64,000 nt of DNA from JAXHUH01 sp034211175 (GTDB lineage Bacteria; Actinomycetota; Acidimicrobiia; Acidimicrobiales; CAIXPF01): assembly GCA_034211175.1 (NCBI GenBank), contig JAXHUH010000352.1:1-64000 (forward strand), given 5' to 3'. Position 1 is the stretch's first letter; each line of letters opens with the position of its first letter. Below, piece by piece: positions 1 through 9,261 of the stretch. The position numbers and the translations under genes were made by a program. Under the pieces are notes generated by a model. The model was not told where the DNA came from. It worked only from the letters and a program-made list of their open reading frames with translations, and did not search any database.

Positions 1-26
1 CCGCCGGGGGGGGCCCCCCCCGGCGG
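1..26. repeat. Perfect 26-bp G/C palindrome at the left edge
   Basis: The first 26 bases read CCGCC, eight G, eight C, GGCGG and are perfectly self-complementary. A second palindrome follows at 39-50. Nothing codes in 1-103. It could be the terminator of an upstream gene or an artefact where assembly stopped; the sequence cannot tell which. Confidence 0.6.
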
Positions 27-103
27 GCGGCCGCCCCCCGCCCCGGGGCGGCCCCCCGGCCTCCTCCCCCAACCCGCGCCCGCAACGCTGACGGAGCCCC
101 TGC

Positions 104-2206
104 GTGATCCACCTCCACGGCCGCGACCACGACGTCGTCGTCGACGTCGACTCCGGCACCCCGACGATCGTCCACTGGGGCGCGCCGCTCGCCGACGACG
201 ACGCTGATGCCCTGGCCCGGGCGCTCGACCGACCACTCGTGTTCGGCTCGGCCGACGCCATCGCCCCGGTGGCGCTCGTTCCCGAGCACGGCTCGGGTTT
301 CACCGGCCGGCCCGGCCTGCGGGGGTCCCGCCCCGGCGGGCGCGCGTGGGCGCCGCGGTTCGCGCCGGTCGATCACGAGGTCACCGGCTCACGCCTGCGG
401 GTGACCGCCCGCGACGACGTCGCCGAGCTCACGCTCACCGTGGTGCTCGAGCTCGACGACGCCCTCGTGATGTGGGCCGAGGTGACCAACACCGGCCCCG
501 ACGACTACTCGCTCGACGCCCTGACGCTCACGCTGCCGGTGCCCGAACGGGCCGGTGAGATCGGTTCGTTCACCGGCCGGTGGACCCGCGAGCTCCAGCC
601 GGTGCGGACCCCGTGGCCCCACGGCGCGGTGTCGGTCGAGAACCGGCGGGGGCGGACCTCCCACGAGCACCCACCGCTCCTGTTCGCCGGCACCACCGGG
701 TACGCGGAGTGGACCGGCGAGGTGTGGGGCGCCCACCTGGCGTGGAGCGGCAACCACGCCATCGTCGCCGAGCGGCTCCCCGACGGGCGCCGGTACCTCC
801 AGCTCGGTGAGCTGGCCCACCCCGGCGAGCTGCGCCTCGCGCCCGGCGAGTCGTACCGGACCCCGGAGGTCGTCGCGGTGCACAGCGGCGCCGGCCTCAC
901 CGCGGCCACCCAGCGGTTCCACCGCCACCTGCGGGCGCGGCCCGACCACCCCACGACGCCGCGGCCGGTGCTGGTGAACACGTGGGAGGCCGTGTACTTC
1001 GACCACGACGCCCGACGGCTGCGTGACCTGGCGACCCGGGCGGCGAGGGTCGGGGCCGAGCGGTTCGTGCTCGACGACGGCTGGTTCGGGTCCCGCCGTG
1101 ACGACACCTCCGGCCTCGGCGACTGGTGGGTCTCCCCCGACGCCCACCCGAACGGGCTCGCGCCACTCATCGAGCACGTGCGCGGCCTGGGCATGGAGTT
1201 CGGGATCTGGGTCGAGCCCGAGATGGTCAACCCCGACAGCGACCTGTACCGGGCCCACCCCGACTGGGCGCTCACCACCGACGGCTACGAACCGCCCCTC
1301 GCCCGGACCCAGCTCGTGCTCGACCTCGCCCGGCCCGACGCGTTCGCCCACGTCCTCGGCCAGCTCGACGCGCTCCTCACCGATCACGACATCTCGTTCG
1401 TGAAGTGGGACATGAACCGCGACCACATCGCCGGCAGCGGTGCCGACGGCGCCGCGGGCACCCATGCCCAGACCCGGGCCGTCTACCGGCTGCTCGACGA
1501 GCTGCGCGCCCGCCATCCCGACGTCGAGATCGAGAGCTGCTCGTCGGGTGGCGCCCGCATCGACCACGAGGTCCTGCGGCGCACCGTGCGTGTGTGGACG
1601 AGCGACTGCAACGACGCCCTCGAGCGCCAGACCATCCAGCGCGGCGCCTCGATGCTGATCCCGCCCGAGGTGATGGGCGCCCACCTCGGCGCGGAGCGAT
1701 CGGCGACCACGGCGCGGCGCCACACCCTCGCCTTCCGGGCCGCCACGGCGATGTTCGGCCACCTCGGGCTGGAGCTGAACCTGCTCGAGCTGGACGACGC
1801 CGAGCTCGACGCGGTCGCCGAGGTCGTCGCCCTGCACAAGCGCCTGCGTCCGCTGCTCCACGGCGGCGACGTCGTCCGCTTCGACACCGACCCTGCCTAC
1901 GTCGCCCACGGCGTCTACGCCGCGGACCGGTCCGAGGCCGTCGTGTCGTTCGCGGTGGTGGCGACGGCGCCGAGCCTGACCCCTCCCCCGCTGACCCTGC
2001 CCGGCCTCGACCCGACCCGCCGCTACCGGGTCGCCGAGCTGCGGCTCCCCCCACCCGGTTCGTTGCGGGCACCGACCCGCAGCGAGCCGGTGTGGCTGGC
2101 CGAGGGCCTCACCCTGAGCGGCGCGGCACTCGCTGCGGTGGGCATCCAACCGCCGGCGCTCCACCCCGAGTCCGCCGTCTTGTTGCACCTGACCGCCGCG
2201 GACTGA
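104..2206 (+). CDS. Alpha-galactosidase, glycoside hydrolase family 36
   Basis: A 700-residue protein of the usual GH36 length that hydrolyses terminal alpha-1,6-galactosides such as melibiose and raffinose. The N-terminal half is the beta-supersandwich domain; the central TIM barrel begins near residue 290 (VNTWEAVYFDH). The nucleophile motif FVKWDMNRD and the acid/base motif SCSSGGARID are both present, as is the FVLDDGWFGSR barrel strand. No signal peptide, so the enzyme should be cytoplasmic and act on imported oligosaccharides. The GTG start is the first in frame after the G/C-rich leader. It stands alone; the convergent neighbour is unrelated and no sugar transporter adjoins it. Family assignment is firm; the exact substrate is inferred. 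Confidence 0.95.
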   Translation: MIHLHGRDHDVVVDVDSGTPTIVHWGAPLADDDADALARALDRPLVFGSADAIAPVALVPEHGSGFTGRPGLRGSRPGGRAWAPRFAPVDHEVTGSRLRVTARDDVAELTLTVVLELDDALVMWAEVTNTGPDDYSLDALTLTLPVPERAGEIGSFTGRWTRELQPVRTPWPHGAVSVENRRGRTSHEHPPLLFAGTTGYAEWTGEVWGAHLAWSGNHAIVAERLPDGRRYLQLGELAHPGELRLAPGESYRTPEVVAVHSGAGLTAATQRFHRHLRARPDHPTTPRPVLVNTWEAVYFDHDARRLRDLATRAARVGAERFVLDDGWFGSRRDDTSGLGDWWVSPDAHPNGLAPLIEHVRGLGMEFGIWVEPEMVNPDSDLYRAHPDWALTTDGYEPPLARTQLVLDLARPDAFAHVLGQLDALLTDHDISFVKWDMNRDHIAGSGADGAAGTHAQTRAVYRLLDELRARHPDVEIESCSSGGARIDHEVLRRTVRVWTSDCNDALERQTIQRGASMLIPPEVMGAHLGAERSATTARRHTLAFRAATAMFGHLGLELNLLELDDAELDAVAEVVALHKRLRPLLHGGDVVRFDTDPAYVAHGVYAADRSEAVVSFAVVATAPSLTPPPLTLPGLDPTRRYRVAELRLPPPGSLRAPTRSEPVWLAEGLTLSGAALAAVGIQPPALHPESAVLLHLTAAD

Positions 2207-2224
2207 GCGCCGCGCACCGACCCA

Positions 2225-2245
2225 ACCGGCCGTGCGCCGGCCGGT
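2225..2245. terminator. Bidirectional hairpin between convergent genes
   Basis: ACCGGCC at 2225-2231 pairs with GGCCGGT at 2239-2245 around a 7-nt loop. It sits between the convergent stops at 2206 and 2287. There is no T-tract, so termination is inferred from position and stem strength. Confidence 0.5.
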
Positions 2246-2286
2246 GCGCCAACGGGAGCAGGCAAGGGAGGGGCCGCGCCGGGGGC

Positions 2287-2832
2287 TCAGCCGCCGTCGG
2301 TCCCGGGGTCGAGCTGCTGGAACGAGTCGCTGCCGGCGCCGCCCGGGCCTCCAACGCCGCCGGGAGCGGGCACGCCGCCGGCGCCGCCGGCACCACGGCC
2401 ACGACCGCCCGGTCCGCCGGGGAACGCTCCCGCGCCATCGGGGTCGGTGCCGTCCGCCGGGACGGCCGACGGCGACTCCTCGGCGGTCGCGCCGGTCGTT
2501 GTGTCGGTCACCTCGTCGGTCCCATCGGTCGCGTCGTCCGCGACGGCGATCTGGTCGTCGGCTGGGCCGACCGCTCCGCCGTCGTCACCCGTGCCCCGCA
2601 GCCCGACGAACGTGGCGCCGAGCGCGACTGCGGCGATGGCCACGACGCCGGCGGCCAACAGCCGGCGGCGGCCCGGGCGCCCACCGTCGGCCACGTGCTC
2701 GTCCACGCCGGGGATCGGCGGCGGGCCGGGCGTCGGCACCGTCTCGTCATCCGGAGCGATCGGCGGCCCGGGCGGGGGCGCCGTCGGGGGATGGTTCGGG
2801 AGTTGTTCCGGGAGGTCGCTGTGGCCGGGCAC
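2287..2832 (-). CDS. Membrane-anchored Pro/Gly-rich hypothetical protein
   Basis: A 181-residue protein of unknown function. The GTG start at 2832 is chosen because AGGAG stands just before it on the minus strand. Residues 1-45 are Pro-rich and cytoplasmic in appearance (EQLPNHPPTAPPPGPP). RPGRRRLLAAGVVAIAAVALG near residue 55 is a positively flanked membrane segment. After it comes an Asp/Thr-rich stretch and then a Gly/Ala-rich tail ending QLDPGTDGG. This is a signal-anchor architecture with a disordered extracytoplasmic tail. No catalytic motif is visible. It is divergent from the monooxygenase gene at 3070 and shares its AT-rich promoter region. Confidence 0.7.
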   Translation of the reverse strand: MPGHSDLPEQLPNHPPTAPPPGPPIAPDDETVPTPGPPPIPGVDEHVADGGRPGRRRLLAAGVVAIAAVALGATFVGLRGTGDDGGAVGPADDQIAVADDATDGTDEVTDTTTGATAEESPSAVPADGTDPDGAGAFPGGPGGRGRGAGGAGGVPAPGGVGGPGGAGSDSFQQLDPGTDGG

Positions 2833-2959
2833 GGTGGCTCCTGAGGTCGTCGCCGCGAAGAGTGGTGAATCGACCGTGGCGGACGAACCTGCGAACCGCC
2901 TGAGAACCCCCGGCGGATCCACTGTGACCACTCTCCGCACGCAATCGAACGGTTTCAGC

Positions 2960-2979
2960 AAAACAGATTGTCCTGTTTT
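2960..2979. promoter_or_regulatory. Inverted repeat in the AT-rich divergent promoter region
   Basis: AAAACAG at 2960-2966 and CTGTTTT at 2973-2979 are a perfect 7-bp inverted repeat with a 6-nt spacer. A second overlapping pair, TGTCC at 2970-2974 and GGACA near 2989, adds symmetry. The stretch 2940-3030 is much richer in A/T than the rest of the window. It probably binds a regulator of one or both divergent genes; the regulator is unknown. Confidence 0.55.
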
Positions 2980-3001
2980 CAATAACTGGACACACCGATA
3001 G

Positions 3002-3030
3002 TTGGACTGACCTAGTAACGTGCGATACCT
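3002..3030 (+). promoter_or_regulatory. Probable sigma70-type promoter of the monooxygenase gene
   Basis: TTGGAC at 3002-3007 and ATACCT at 3025-3030 are separated by 17 bp, giving a good -35/-10 pair about 40 bp before the ATG at 3070, which is preceded by a G-rich Shine-Dalgarno sequence. Confidence 0.5.
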
Positions 3031-3069
3031 TCTCGGCGAGGTCGTCGGCCACACCAGGGGGGGAACGGC

Positions 3070-4704
3070 ATGACGGATCTGCAGACCGCGCGCGCGGCGC
3101 GCGACGAGATCACGGCCCGCTACGACGTCGTGATCGTCGGAGCCGGCTTCGCCGGCATGTACATGCTCCACAAGCTGCGCGGACTGGGCTTCAGCGCCCG
3201 CGTGTACGACGCCGCGGGCGGGGTCGGGGGCACGTGGTACTGGAACCGGTACCCGGGCGCGCGCTGCGACGTGACGAGCATGGACTACTCGTTCTCGTTC
3301 GATCCCGAGCTCGAGCAGGAGTGGGTCTGGGAGGAGAAGTACGCCACCCAGCCCGAGATCCTGCGCTACGCCAACCACATCGCGGACCGCTTCGACCTGT
3401 GGCCGGACATGCAGTTCGAGACCCGCATCGACGGGATGCGCTGGGACGAGCTCGAAGACCGTTGGATCGTGCGGACGAGTCGGGACGACGTCGTCAGCGC
3501 CCAGCACGTGGTGATGGCGGTCGGCACGCTGTCGACGCCGAAGCTGCCCGAGATCCCGGGGATCGAGAGCTACCGGGGCGAGACGTATCAGACGTCGCTG
3601 TGGCCCCACGAGGGCGTCGACTTCACCGGCAAGCGCGTCGCGGTGATCGGGACCGGGTCGTCGGCCATCCAGTCGATCCCGCTCATCGCCGAGCAGGCCG
3701 AGCACCTCACGGTGTTCCAGCGGACGCCCAACTTCTCCATGCCGGCGGGCAACCGGCCGCTCGAGGCCGACGAGGTCGCCGATCGCAAGGCGACCTATCC
3801 GGCGTACCGCCAGGAGGCCCGCGAGTCGTTCTTCGGGATCCCGGTCGTCGGCGACGAGCGGTCGGCGCTCGAGGTGCGCTAGGACGAGCGCAACCGCACC
3901 TACCAGGCGGGCTGGGAAGCGGGGAACCTGGTCGCCCTGATCGGGGCGTACGGCGACATCCTCTTCGACAAGGCCGCGAACGACACGGCTGCGGAGTTCA
4001 TCCGCTCGAAGATCCGCGAGATCGTCGACGACCCGCAGGTCGCCGAGGACCTGTGCCCCAAGGACTACCCGGTGGGCACGAAGCGACCGACGCTCGACAC
4101 CGACTACTACGCCACGTTCAACCGACCGAACGTGTGGCTGGTCAACATCCGGCGCACACCGATCACGGCGATCACGCCCGAGGGCATCGACACGTCCGAC
4201 GAGTCGATGCACTTCGACGCCATCGTCTACGCCACGGGCTTCGACGCCATGACCGGGTCGCTGGTCAACGTGGACGTGCGGGGCGTCGGTGGGGTGAGCC
4301 TGAAGGACGCCTGGAAGGACGGCCCGACCACCTACCTCGGGCTCGCGGTGGCCGGGTTCCCGAACTTCTACACGGTGACCGGGCCCCAGAGCCCGTCGGT
4401 GCTGTCGAACATGATGGTGTCGATCGAGCAGCACGTGGACTGGATCGCCGAGTGCATCACGTACCTGCGTGACCAGGGCTACCGGATGATCGACGCCACG
4501 CCCGAAGCGGTGACCGCCTGGGTCGAGCACTCGAACGAGCTGGGCGACGAGACGCTCTACCCGCTGGCCAACTCCTGGTACATGGGCGCCAACGTGCCCG
4601 GCAAGCCCCGGGTGTTCCTGCCCTACATCGGTGGGGTCGGCCCGTACCGGGAGCGCTGCGACGAGGTCGCGGCCAAGGGGTACGAGGGCTTCAAGCTGGC
4701 CTGA
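3070..4704 (+). pseudogene. Baeyer-Villiger-type flavin monooxygenase with an in-frame amber codon
   Basis: The reading frame from ATG 3070 to TGA 4704 is colinear over about 544 residues with class B flavin monooxygenases such as cyclohexanone and phenylacetone monooxygenase. It is broken only by TAG at 3880-3882, after ...ERSALEVR. The FAD Rossmann motif VIVGAGFAGMY and the NADPH motif VIGTGSSA are intact. The family fingerprint FxGxxxHxxxW reads YRGETYQTSLW, so the usual His is Gln. Downstream of the stop the conserved AAEFIRSKIREIV and LCPKDYPVGTKRP blocks are preserved with no frameshift. The enzyme would insert oxygen into ketones. A recent nonsense mutation or sequencing error fits best; readthrough is possible but unsupported. 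If translated, two truncated halves would result. Confidence 0.8.
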
Positions 4705-4713
4705 GCACCCACG

Positions 4714-4747
4714 GAGGGTGCCCGGCCGCAGTGGCCGGGCACGCTCC
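4714..4747 (+). terminator. Strong hairpin after the monooxygenase frame
   Basis: GTGCCCGGCC at 4718-4727 pairs perfectly with GGCCGGGCAC at 4733-4742 over a 5-nt loop, and GGAG/CTCC flanks extend the stem after one mismatch. No T-tract follows. Its position just after the stop at 4704 suggests a factor-assisted or tract-less terminator. Confidence 0.6.
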
Positions 4748-4923
4748 ACGGAAGTCATCAACCCCCGGCGGTCGACGGTCGCACCGACGCGCCACCGTCG
4801 CCGACATCGATCGAGGGGCACCGGCGCAGGCGGCGATCGCCCCGCCCCGGTGGCCGCACCGAGCGCAAGTGCACAGCACCGCACGCCGGCTCCCGCCGGA
4901 TGCGGACGAGGGGGAGGAACCAC

Positions 4924-6339
4924 ATGGGGGACATCGAGGTTCGACGCGCCTTACCGGCCGGCCACGGCCGGCGTCGCGGGCGATGGGGATCGCGGGGCCT
5001 GCGGTGCATGGTCGCCGTGCTCGCGGTGCTGGCGCTCGTCGCCACCGCGTGCGGCGACGATGACGACGACGCACCGTCCGCCGCCGAGACCGACGACACC
5101 GCAGCCGACGACGCAGCTGGCGACGACACCACGGACGATGCGGCCGACGACACCGCCGGAGACGACGCCACCGCCGATGACGACGGCGAGAGCGCGGCCG
5201 CGGCGCCCGAGGGCGAGCCGGTCAAGGTCATGACGATCGCGCCGGTCAACACCAACCTGCCGCCCGACCCGAACATCCCCGCCGCAGCCGAGGTCTACGA
5301 GCAGTGGCTCAACGATCGCGGCGGCGTCGCCGGGCGCCCGCTCGAGGTGATCACGTGCGACGACCGGGGTGACCCGAACGAGGCGGCGAACTGCGCCCGT
5401 CAGGCCGTCGAGGAGGAGGTCGTGGCCGTCGTCGGCTCGTTCGTGTTCGACGCGAGCCGGATCATCCCGGTGCTCGAGGAGAACGACCTCACCTGGTTCG
5501 GCGCGTGCTGCCCGCTCGTCGCCCAGGAGTTCACGAGCCCGAACTCGTTCCCGCTCGGCTCGCTCTTCCCGGCCCAGGGCACCGGCAACGGCTGGAAGAT
5601 GGCCCAGGACGGCTGCGAGAACCCGGTCGTCGTCTACGTCGACATCCCGGCCGGCGACGCGGCCCACCCGGCGTTCCTCAACGGCTACGAGGTCGGTGGC
5701 GGCGACCCCGACGCGGTGCGGGTGGTCAAGATCCCACTCGAGGCCCAGGACTACAGCGCCCAGGTGGCCCAGGCGATCAGCGACGGCACCGACTGCATCG
5801 CCGGCGGCATCTCGGACTCGAACTGGGCGACGTGGTTCCCGGCCATGATGGCGGCCGGCGCCGACCAGCGGATCTACGGGCTCCAGGGCAACCTCAACGG
5901 CAAGATCGCCGAGCAGTTCCCCGAGGTCACCGAGAACGCCATCGTCTCGAACTCGTACCCGAACATCTCGGCGCCGGTGTGGGACGACTACCGCGGCGCG
6001 CTCGACGAGTACGACGCGCCGGACCTCGACTGGAACAGCCTGGCCGGCCTCGGCACCTGGACCGCCTACACCGCCTTCGTGGACATCGTCGAGGGCATGG
6101 ACGGCGAGGTGAGCGCGGCGAGCTTCTTCGAGGCCGCGAACAACACCACCGAGCTCGACACCGGGGGCATGGTCCCGATCCTCGACCTGAGCACCCCGTG
6201 GGACGGCTACGGCGGGGACTTCCCCCGCATCTTCAACCGCACCGTGTTCTTCGACGAGATCAGTGACGGCGTGCTCACCCCGCTCGACGACCAGAGCTAC
6301 GACATGACCGGCCCCATCGACGGGAACCCGATGGGCTGA
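4924..6339 (+). CDS. ABC transporter substrate-binding lipoprotein, LivK type
   Basis: A 471-residue extracytoplasmic binding protein of the branched-chain amino acid (type I periplasmic-binding) family. ATG 4924 is chosen over ATG 4900 because GGGGAGGA lies just upstream. The signal peptide ends in a lipobox (ALVATAC), so Cys would be lipidated. A disordered Asp/Thr/Ala linker of roughly 55 residues precedes the folded domain, which begins at VKVMTIAPVNTN. The fold continues through DRGGVAGRPLEVITCDDRGD and VVGSFVFDASRI, typical of Leu/Ile/Val-binding relatives. It leads an operon with the fused permease-ATPase (6418) and LivF (9258). The true ligand is unknown; such systems also carry amides, urea or aromatic acids. 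Confidence 0.9.
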   Translation: MGDIEVRRALPAGHGRRRGRWGSRGLRCMVAVLAVLALVATACGDDDDDAPSAAETDDTAADDAAGDDTTDDAADDTAGDDATADDDGESAAAAPEGEPVKVMTIAPVNTNLPPDPNIPAAAEVYEQWLNDRGGVAGRPLEVITCDDRGDPNEAANCARQAVEEEVVAVVGSFVFDASRIIPVLEENDLTWFGACCPLVAQEFTSPNSFPLGSLFPAQGTGNGWKMAQDGCENPVVVYVDIPAGDAAHPAFLNGYEVGGGDPDAVRVVKIPLEAQDYSAQVAQAISDGTDCIAGGISDSNWATWFPAMMAAGADQRIYGLQGNLNGKIAEQFPEVTENAIVSNSYPNISAPVWDDYRGALDEYDAPDLDWNSLAGLGTWTAYTAFVDIVEGMDGEVSAASFFEAANNTTELDTGGMVPILDLSTPWDGYGGDFPRIFNRTVFFDEISDGVLTPLDDQSYDMTGPIDGNPMG

Positions 6340-6355
6340 GGCCCCGGGTGGTCGA

Positions 6356-6380
6356 CCCGGTGGCGCCACGCGCCACCGGG
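6356..6380 (+). terminator. Intra-operon hairpin between binding protein and permease
   Basis: CCCGGTGGCGC at 6356-6366 pairs perfectly with GCGCCACCGGG at 6370-6380 over a 3-nt loop. It lies in the 78-bp gap after the binding-protein gene. Such hairpins commonly stabilise the upstream mRNA or partly terminate, giving more binding protein than permease. That role is inferred. Confidence 0.6.
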
Positions 6381-6417
6381 CGACCGCCCCCGACCGGTCC
6401 CCGGGAGGTGCCGGAAC

Positions 6418-9261
6418 ATGGAAGTCCTTCGGTTCGCGTTGTTGGGCCTCGGCCTCGGCGCGCTGTACTCGCTGGCGTCGCAGGGCCTGCTCGTCGTCTA
6501 CCGCGGCTCGGGCGTGCTGAACTTCGCGCACGGCGCGATCGGCATGGTCGGCGCGTACGCCGCGTGGGAGACGCGGGTGACGCACGGCCAGAGCGTCGTC
6601 GTGTCGTGGGCGGTCGGCATCGCGGTGGGCGCCGTCATCGGTGCGCTCACCCACCTGCTGATCATGCGCCAGCTGCGGCGGGCGTCGCCGCTGGCCCGCA
6701 TCGTGGCCACCCTCGGCGTGCTGATCGTGCTCCAGGCCGCCGCGGTGCTGCGCTACGGCTCGCGCATCACCTTCGTCGAGTCGGAGCTGCCGACGACGGC
6801 GGTCGAGCCGCTCGGCGTGAGCATCTCGGTCGACCGGTTCATCCTGTTGGGCATCGCCGCGGTGTTCAGCGTCGGGTTGTGGGCGCTCTACCGGTTCAGC
6901 ACCTTCGGCATGGCGACGAGCGCCGTCGCGGAGAACGAGCGCTCGGCGTCCTCGCTGGGCCTGTCGCCCGACCGGATCGCCACCGCCAACTGGGCGATCG
7001 GCTCCGCGCTCGCCGCGCTCGCCGCCATCCTCATCGCCCCGATCGTGCAGCTCCAGGTGGTCACGATGACCAACCTGGTCCTGGCGGCGATGGCCGCGGC
7101 GCTGGTCGCCGGGTTCCGGTCGTTCCCGGTGGCGTTCGCGGCCGGTGTCGCCATCGGCATCGGCCAGACGGTGCTCACCCGGTTCGTGACCACGCCCGGC
7201 GTGTCGAGCTCGTTGCCGTTCGCCGTGATCATCGGGTGGATGCTGCTGCGGGGCCAGGCGCTCCCGCTGCGCGACTACTTCCTCCAGCGGCTGCCCGCGG
7301 TGGGCAGCGGGCGCATCCGGCCGGTGGCGATCGTCGTCGCCGCCGTCGCGACCGTCGTCGTGGTCCAGCTCGTGCCGCCCCGGTGGCAGGACGCGTTCGT
7401 CACGACGTTCGCGCTCGGGCTGGTGCTGCTGTCGGTCGTGGTCATCACCGGCTACGCCGGCCAGCTGTCGCTCGGCCAGTTCGCGCTCGCCGGGTTCGGG
7501 GCGTTGATCGCCGGGCGTCTCGTCGACGCCGCCGGCTGGCCGTTCCTGCCCGCGCTGCTCGCCGGTGCGATCGCCACCGTCCCGGTCGGAGCGCTGTTCG
7601 CGCTGCCCGCGGTGCGGGCGCGGGGCATCAACCTGGCGATCGTCACCCTGGGGCTCGGCTCGGCGATCGAGCTGATGGTGTTCAACAACGGCCGCTTCGT
7701 CGGCGGGTTCGCGGGCACGACGATCGGCAAGCCGAGCCTGTTCGGCATCGACGTGAACGCCATCGCCCACCCCGGCCGGTACGCCATCGTGTGCATGGTC
7801 GTGTTCATCGCGGTCGCGCTGATGGTGGCGAACCTGCGGCGGGGTCGGGCGGGGCGGCGGCTGCTGGCCGTGCGCACGAACGAGCGGGCCGCGGCCGCGC
7901 TCGGCATCAGCGTGCCGGGCGCCAAGGTCTACGCCTTCGCGCTCTCCGCGGGCATCGCCGCCCTCGGCGGCACGCTCCTCGCGTTCCGCAAGGACGTCAT
8001 CATCTACGGGACGGAGTTCTCGAACTTCACGTCGATCACCGCGGTCGGCTGGGCGTTCGTCGGCGGGATCGGCTTCCTGGTCGGGCCGCTGTTCGGCTCG
8101 ACGCTGGCGCCCGGGTCGCTCGGCGCCCAGCTCTCCAACGCGATCTTCTCCGGGCTCGACGAGTACATCCAGCTGATCGGCGGCGGGATCCTCATCCTGC
8201 TCGTGCTCCAGAACCAGGACGGCATCGCCCGGGAGGCGACGGTCCAGCTCCGGGGGCTGGCGACGCGCCTGCCCCGTGGTGTCGCCCGGGCGTTGACCCG
8301 TCCGCCGACGCCGATCGTGCTCGCCGACGAGGAGCGACGACCGGTGCCGCCGATGCGCCTCGACGTGTCGGGCCTGACCGTGCGCTACGGCGGGGTCACC
8401 GCGGTCGACGACCTCTCGTTGCGCGTCGAGCCCGGCAAGGTGCTCGGACTGATCGGGCCCAACGGCGCCGGGAAGACCTCGGCCATCGACGCCATCACCG
8501 GCTTCACCCGCGCCGACGCCGGCAGCGTCCGCCTCGATGGCCGCGAGCTCGTCGGCTTGTCGACGACGGCCCGGGCGCGGGCCGGCCTGAGCCGCTCGTT
8601 CCAGTCGCTCGAGCTGTTCGAGGACGCCACCGTCCACGACAACCTCCGGGCCGCGTCCGACCCGCGTGACCGATGGTCGTACCTGCGGGACCTGTTCTGG
8701 CCGGTCGACGACCCGCTCAGCGGCGAGGTGGTCGCCGCGGTGCGCGAGTTCCAGCTCACCGATGACCTCCACCGCCACGTCCAGGACCTCCCCTACGGCC
8801 AACGACGGCTGCTCGCGCTCGCCCGGGCGGTGGCGACCCGCCCCAGCGTGCTGCTGCTCGACGAGCCCGCGGCCGGCCTCGGCGACAACGAGAGCGCCGA
8901 GCTCGCCCACCTGGTGCGCCGCCTGGCCGACGACTGGGGCATCGCCGTGCTCCTCGTCGAGCACGACATGAACTTCGTGATGGGCGTGTGCGACGAGATC
9001 GTCGTGTTGGACTTCGGCCGGTGCATCAGCGAGGGCACCGCCGACGAGGTGCGGCGGGACCCGGCGGTGATCGCCGCCTACCTCGGCGATGACGCGGGCG
9101 CCGACGAGCCCGCGGTCGACCTTCGCACCGACACCGTGACCGCACCATCGGCATCGAGATCGACATCGACATCGACCAACAGACTCGGCTCGACCGATGA
9201 AACCGTCACGGCCGACCGGGACGACGCCGCCACCGCCCCGACGACGGGAACGAACCGATGA
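6418..9261 (+). CDS. Fused LivH-LivM-LivG ABC transporter protein
   Basis: One 947-residue polypeptide carries three normally separate subunits. Residues 1-290 match LivH (GLGLGALYSLASQGLLVVYRG; VLNFAHGAIGMVGAY). Residues 300-620 match LivM (VVITGYAGQLSLGQFALAGFGAL; VRARGINLAIVTLGLG). Residues 645-890 are the LivG ATPase, with Walker A GPNGAGKT near 680, an atypical signature LPYGQRRLLALARA, Walker B VLLLDEPAAGL and H-loop VEHDMNFV. About 55 disordered Ser/Thr/Asp-rich residues end the protein. The polypeptide supplies both membrane halves plus one ATPase; LivF, overlapping by 4 bp, supplies the second. The ATG start follows CCGGGAGGTGCCGG. Continuous frame and absence of stops argue for a real fusion. 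Confidence 0.9.
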   Translation: MEVLRFALLGLGLGALYSLASQGLLVVYRGSGVLNFAHGAIGMVGAYAAWETRVTHGQSVVVSWAVGIAVGAVIGALTHLLIMRQLRRASPLARIVATLGVLIVLQAAAVLRYGSRITFVESELPTTAVEPLGVSISVDRFILLGIAAVFSVGLWALYRFSTFGMATSAVAENERSASSLGLSPDRIATANWAIGSALAALAAILIAPIVQLQVVTMTNLVLAAMAAALVAGFRSFPVAFAAGVAIGIGQTVLTRFVTTPGVSSSLPFAVIIGWMLLRGQALPLRDYFLQRLPAVGSGRIRPVAIVVAAVATVVVVQLVPPRWQDAFVTTFALGLVLLSVVVITGYAGQLSLGQFALAGFGALIAGRLVDAAGWPFLPALLAGAIATVPVGALFALPAVRARGINLAIVTLGLGSAIELMVFNNGRFVGGFAGTTIGKPSLFGIDVNAIAHPGRYAIVCMVVFIAVALMVANLRRGRAGRRLLAVRTNERAAAALGISVPGAKVYAFALSAGIAALGGTLLAFRKDVIIYGTEFSNFTSITAVGWAFVGGIGFLVGPLFGSTLAPGSLGAQLSNAIFSGLDEYIQLIGGGILILLVLQNQDGIAREATVQLRGLATRLPRGVARALTRPPTPIVLADEERRPVPPMRLDVSGLTVRYGGVTAVDDLSLRVEPGKVLGLIGPNGAGKTSAIDAITGFTRADAGSVRLDGRELVGLSTTARARAGLSRSFQSLELFEDATVHDNLRAASDPRDRWSYLRDLFWPVDDPLSGEVVAAVREFQLTDDLHRHVQDLPYGQRRLLALARAVATRPSVLLLDEPAAGLGDNESAELAHLVRRLADDWGIAVLLVEHDMNFVMGVCDEIVVLDFGRCISEGTADEVRRDPAVIAAYLGDDAGADEPAVDLRTDTVTAPSASRSTSTSTNRLGSTDETVTADRDDAATAPTTGTNR

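Noticed and set aside
4951..8964. 1,337-codon minus-strand open frame
   Set aside because: Antisense of the Liv genes with no recognisable motif; a by-product of third-position G/C bias.
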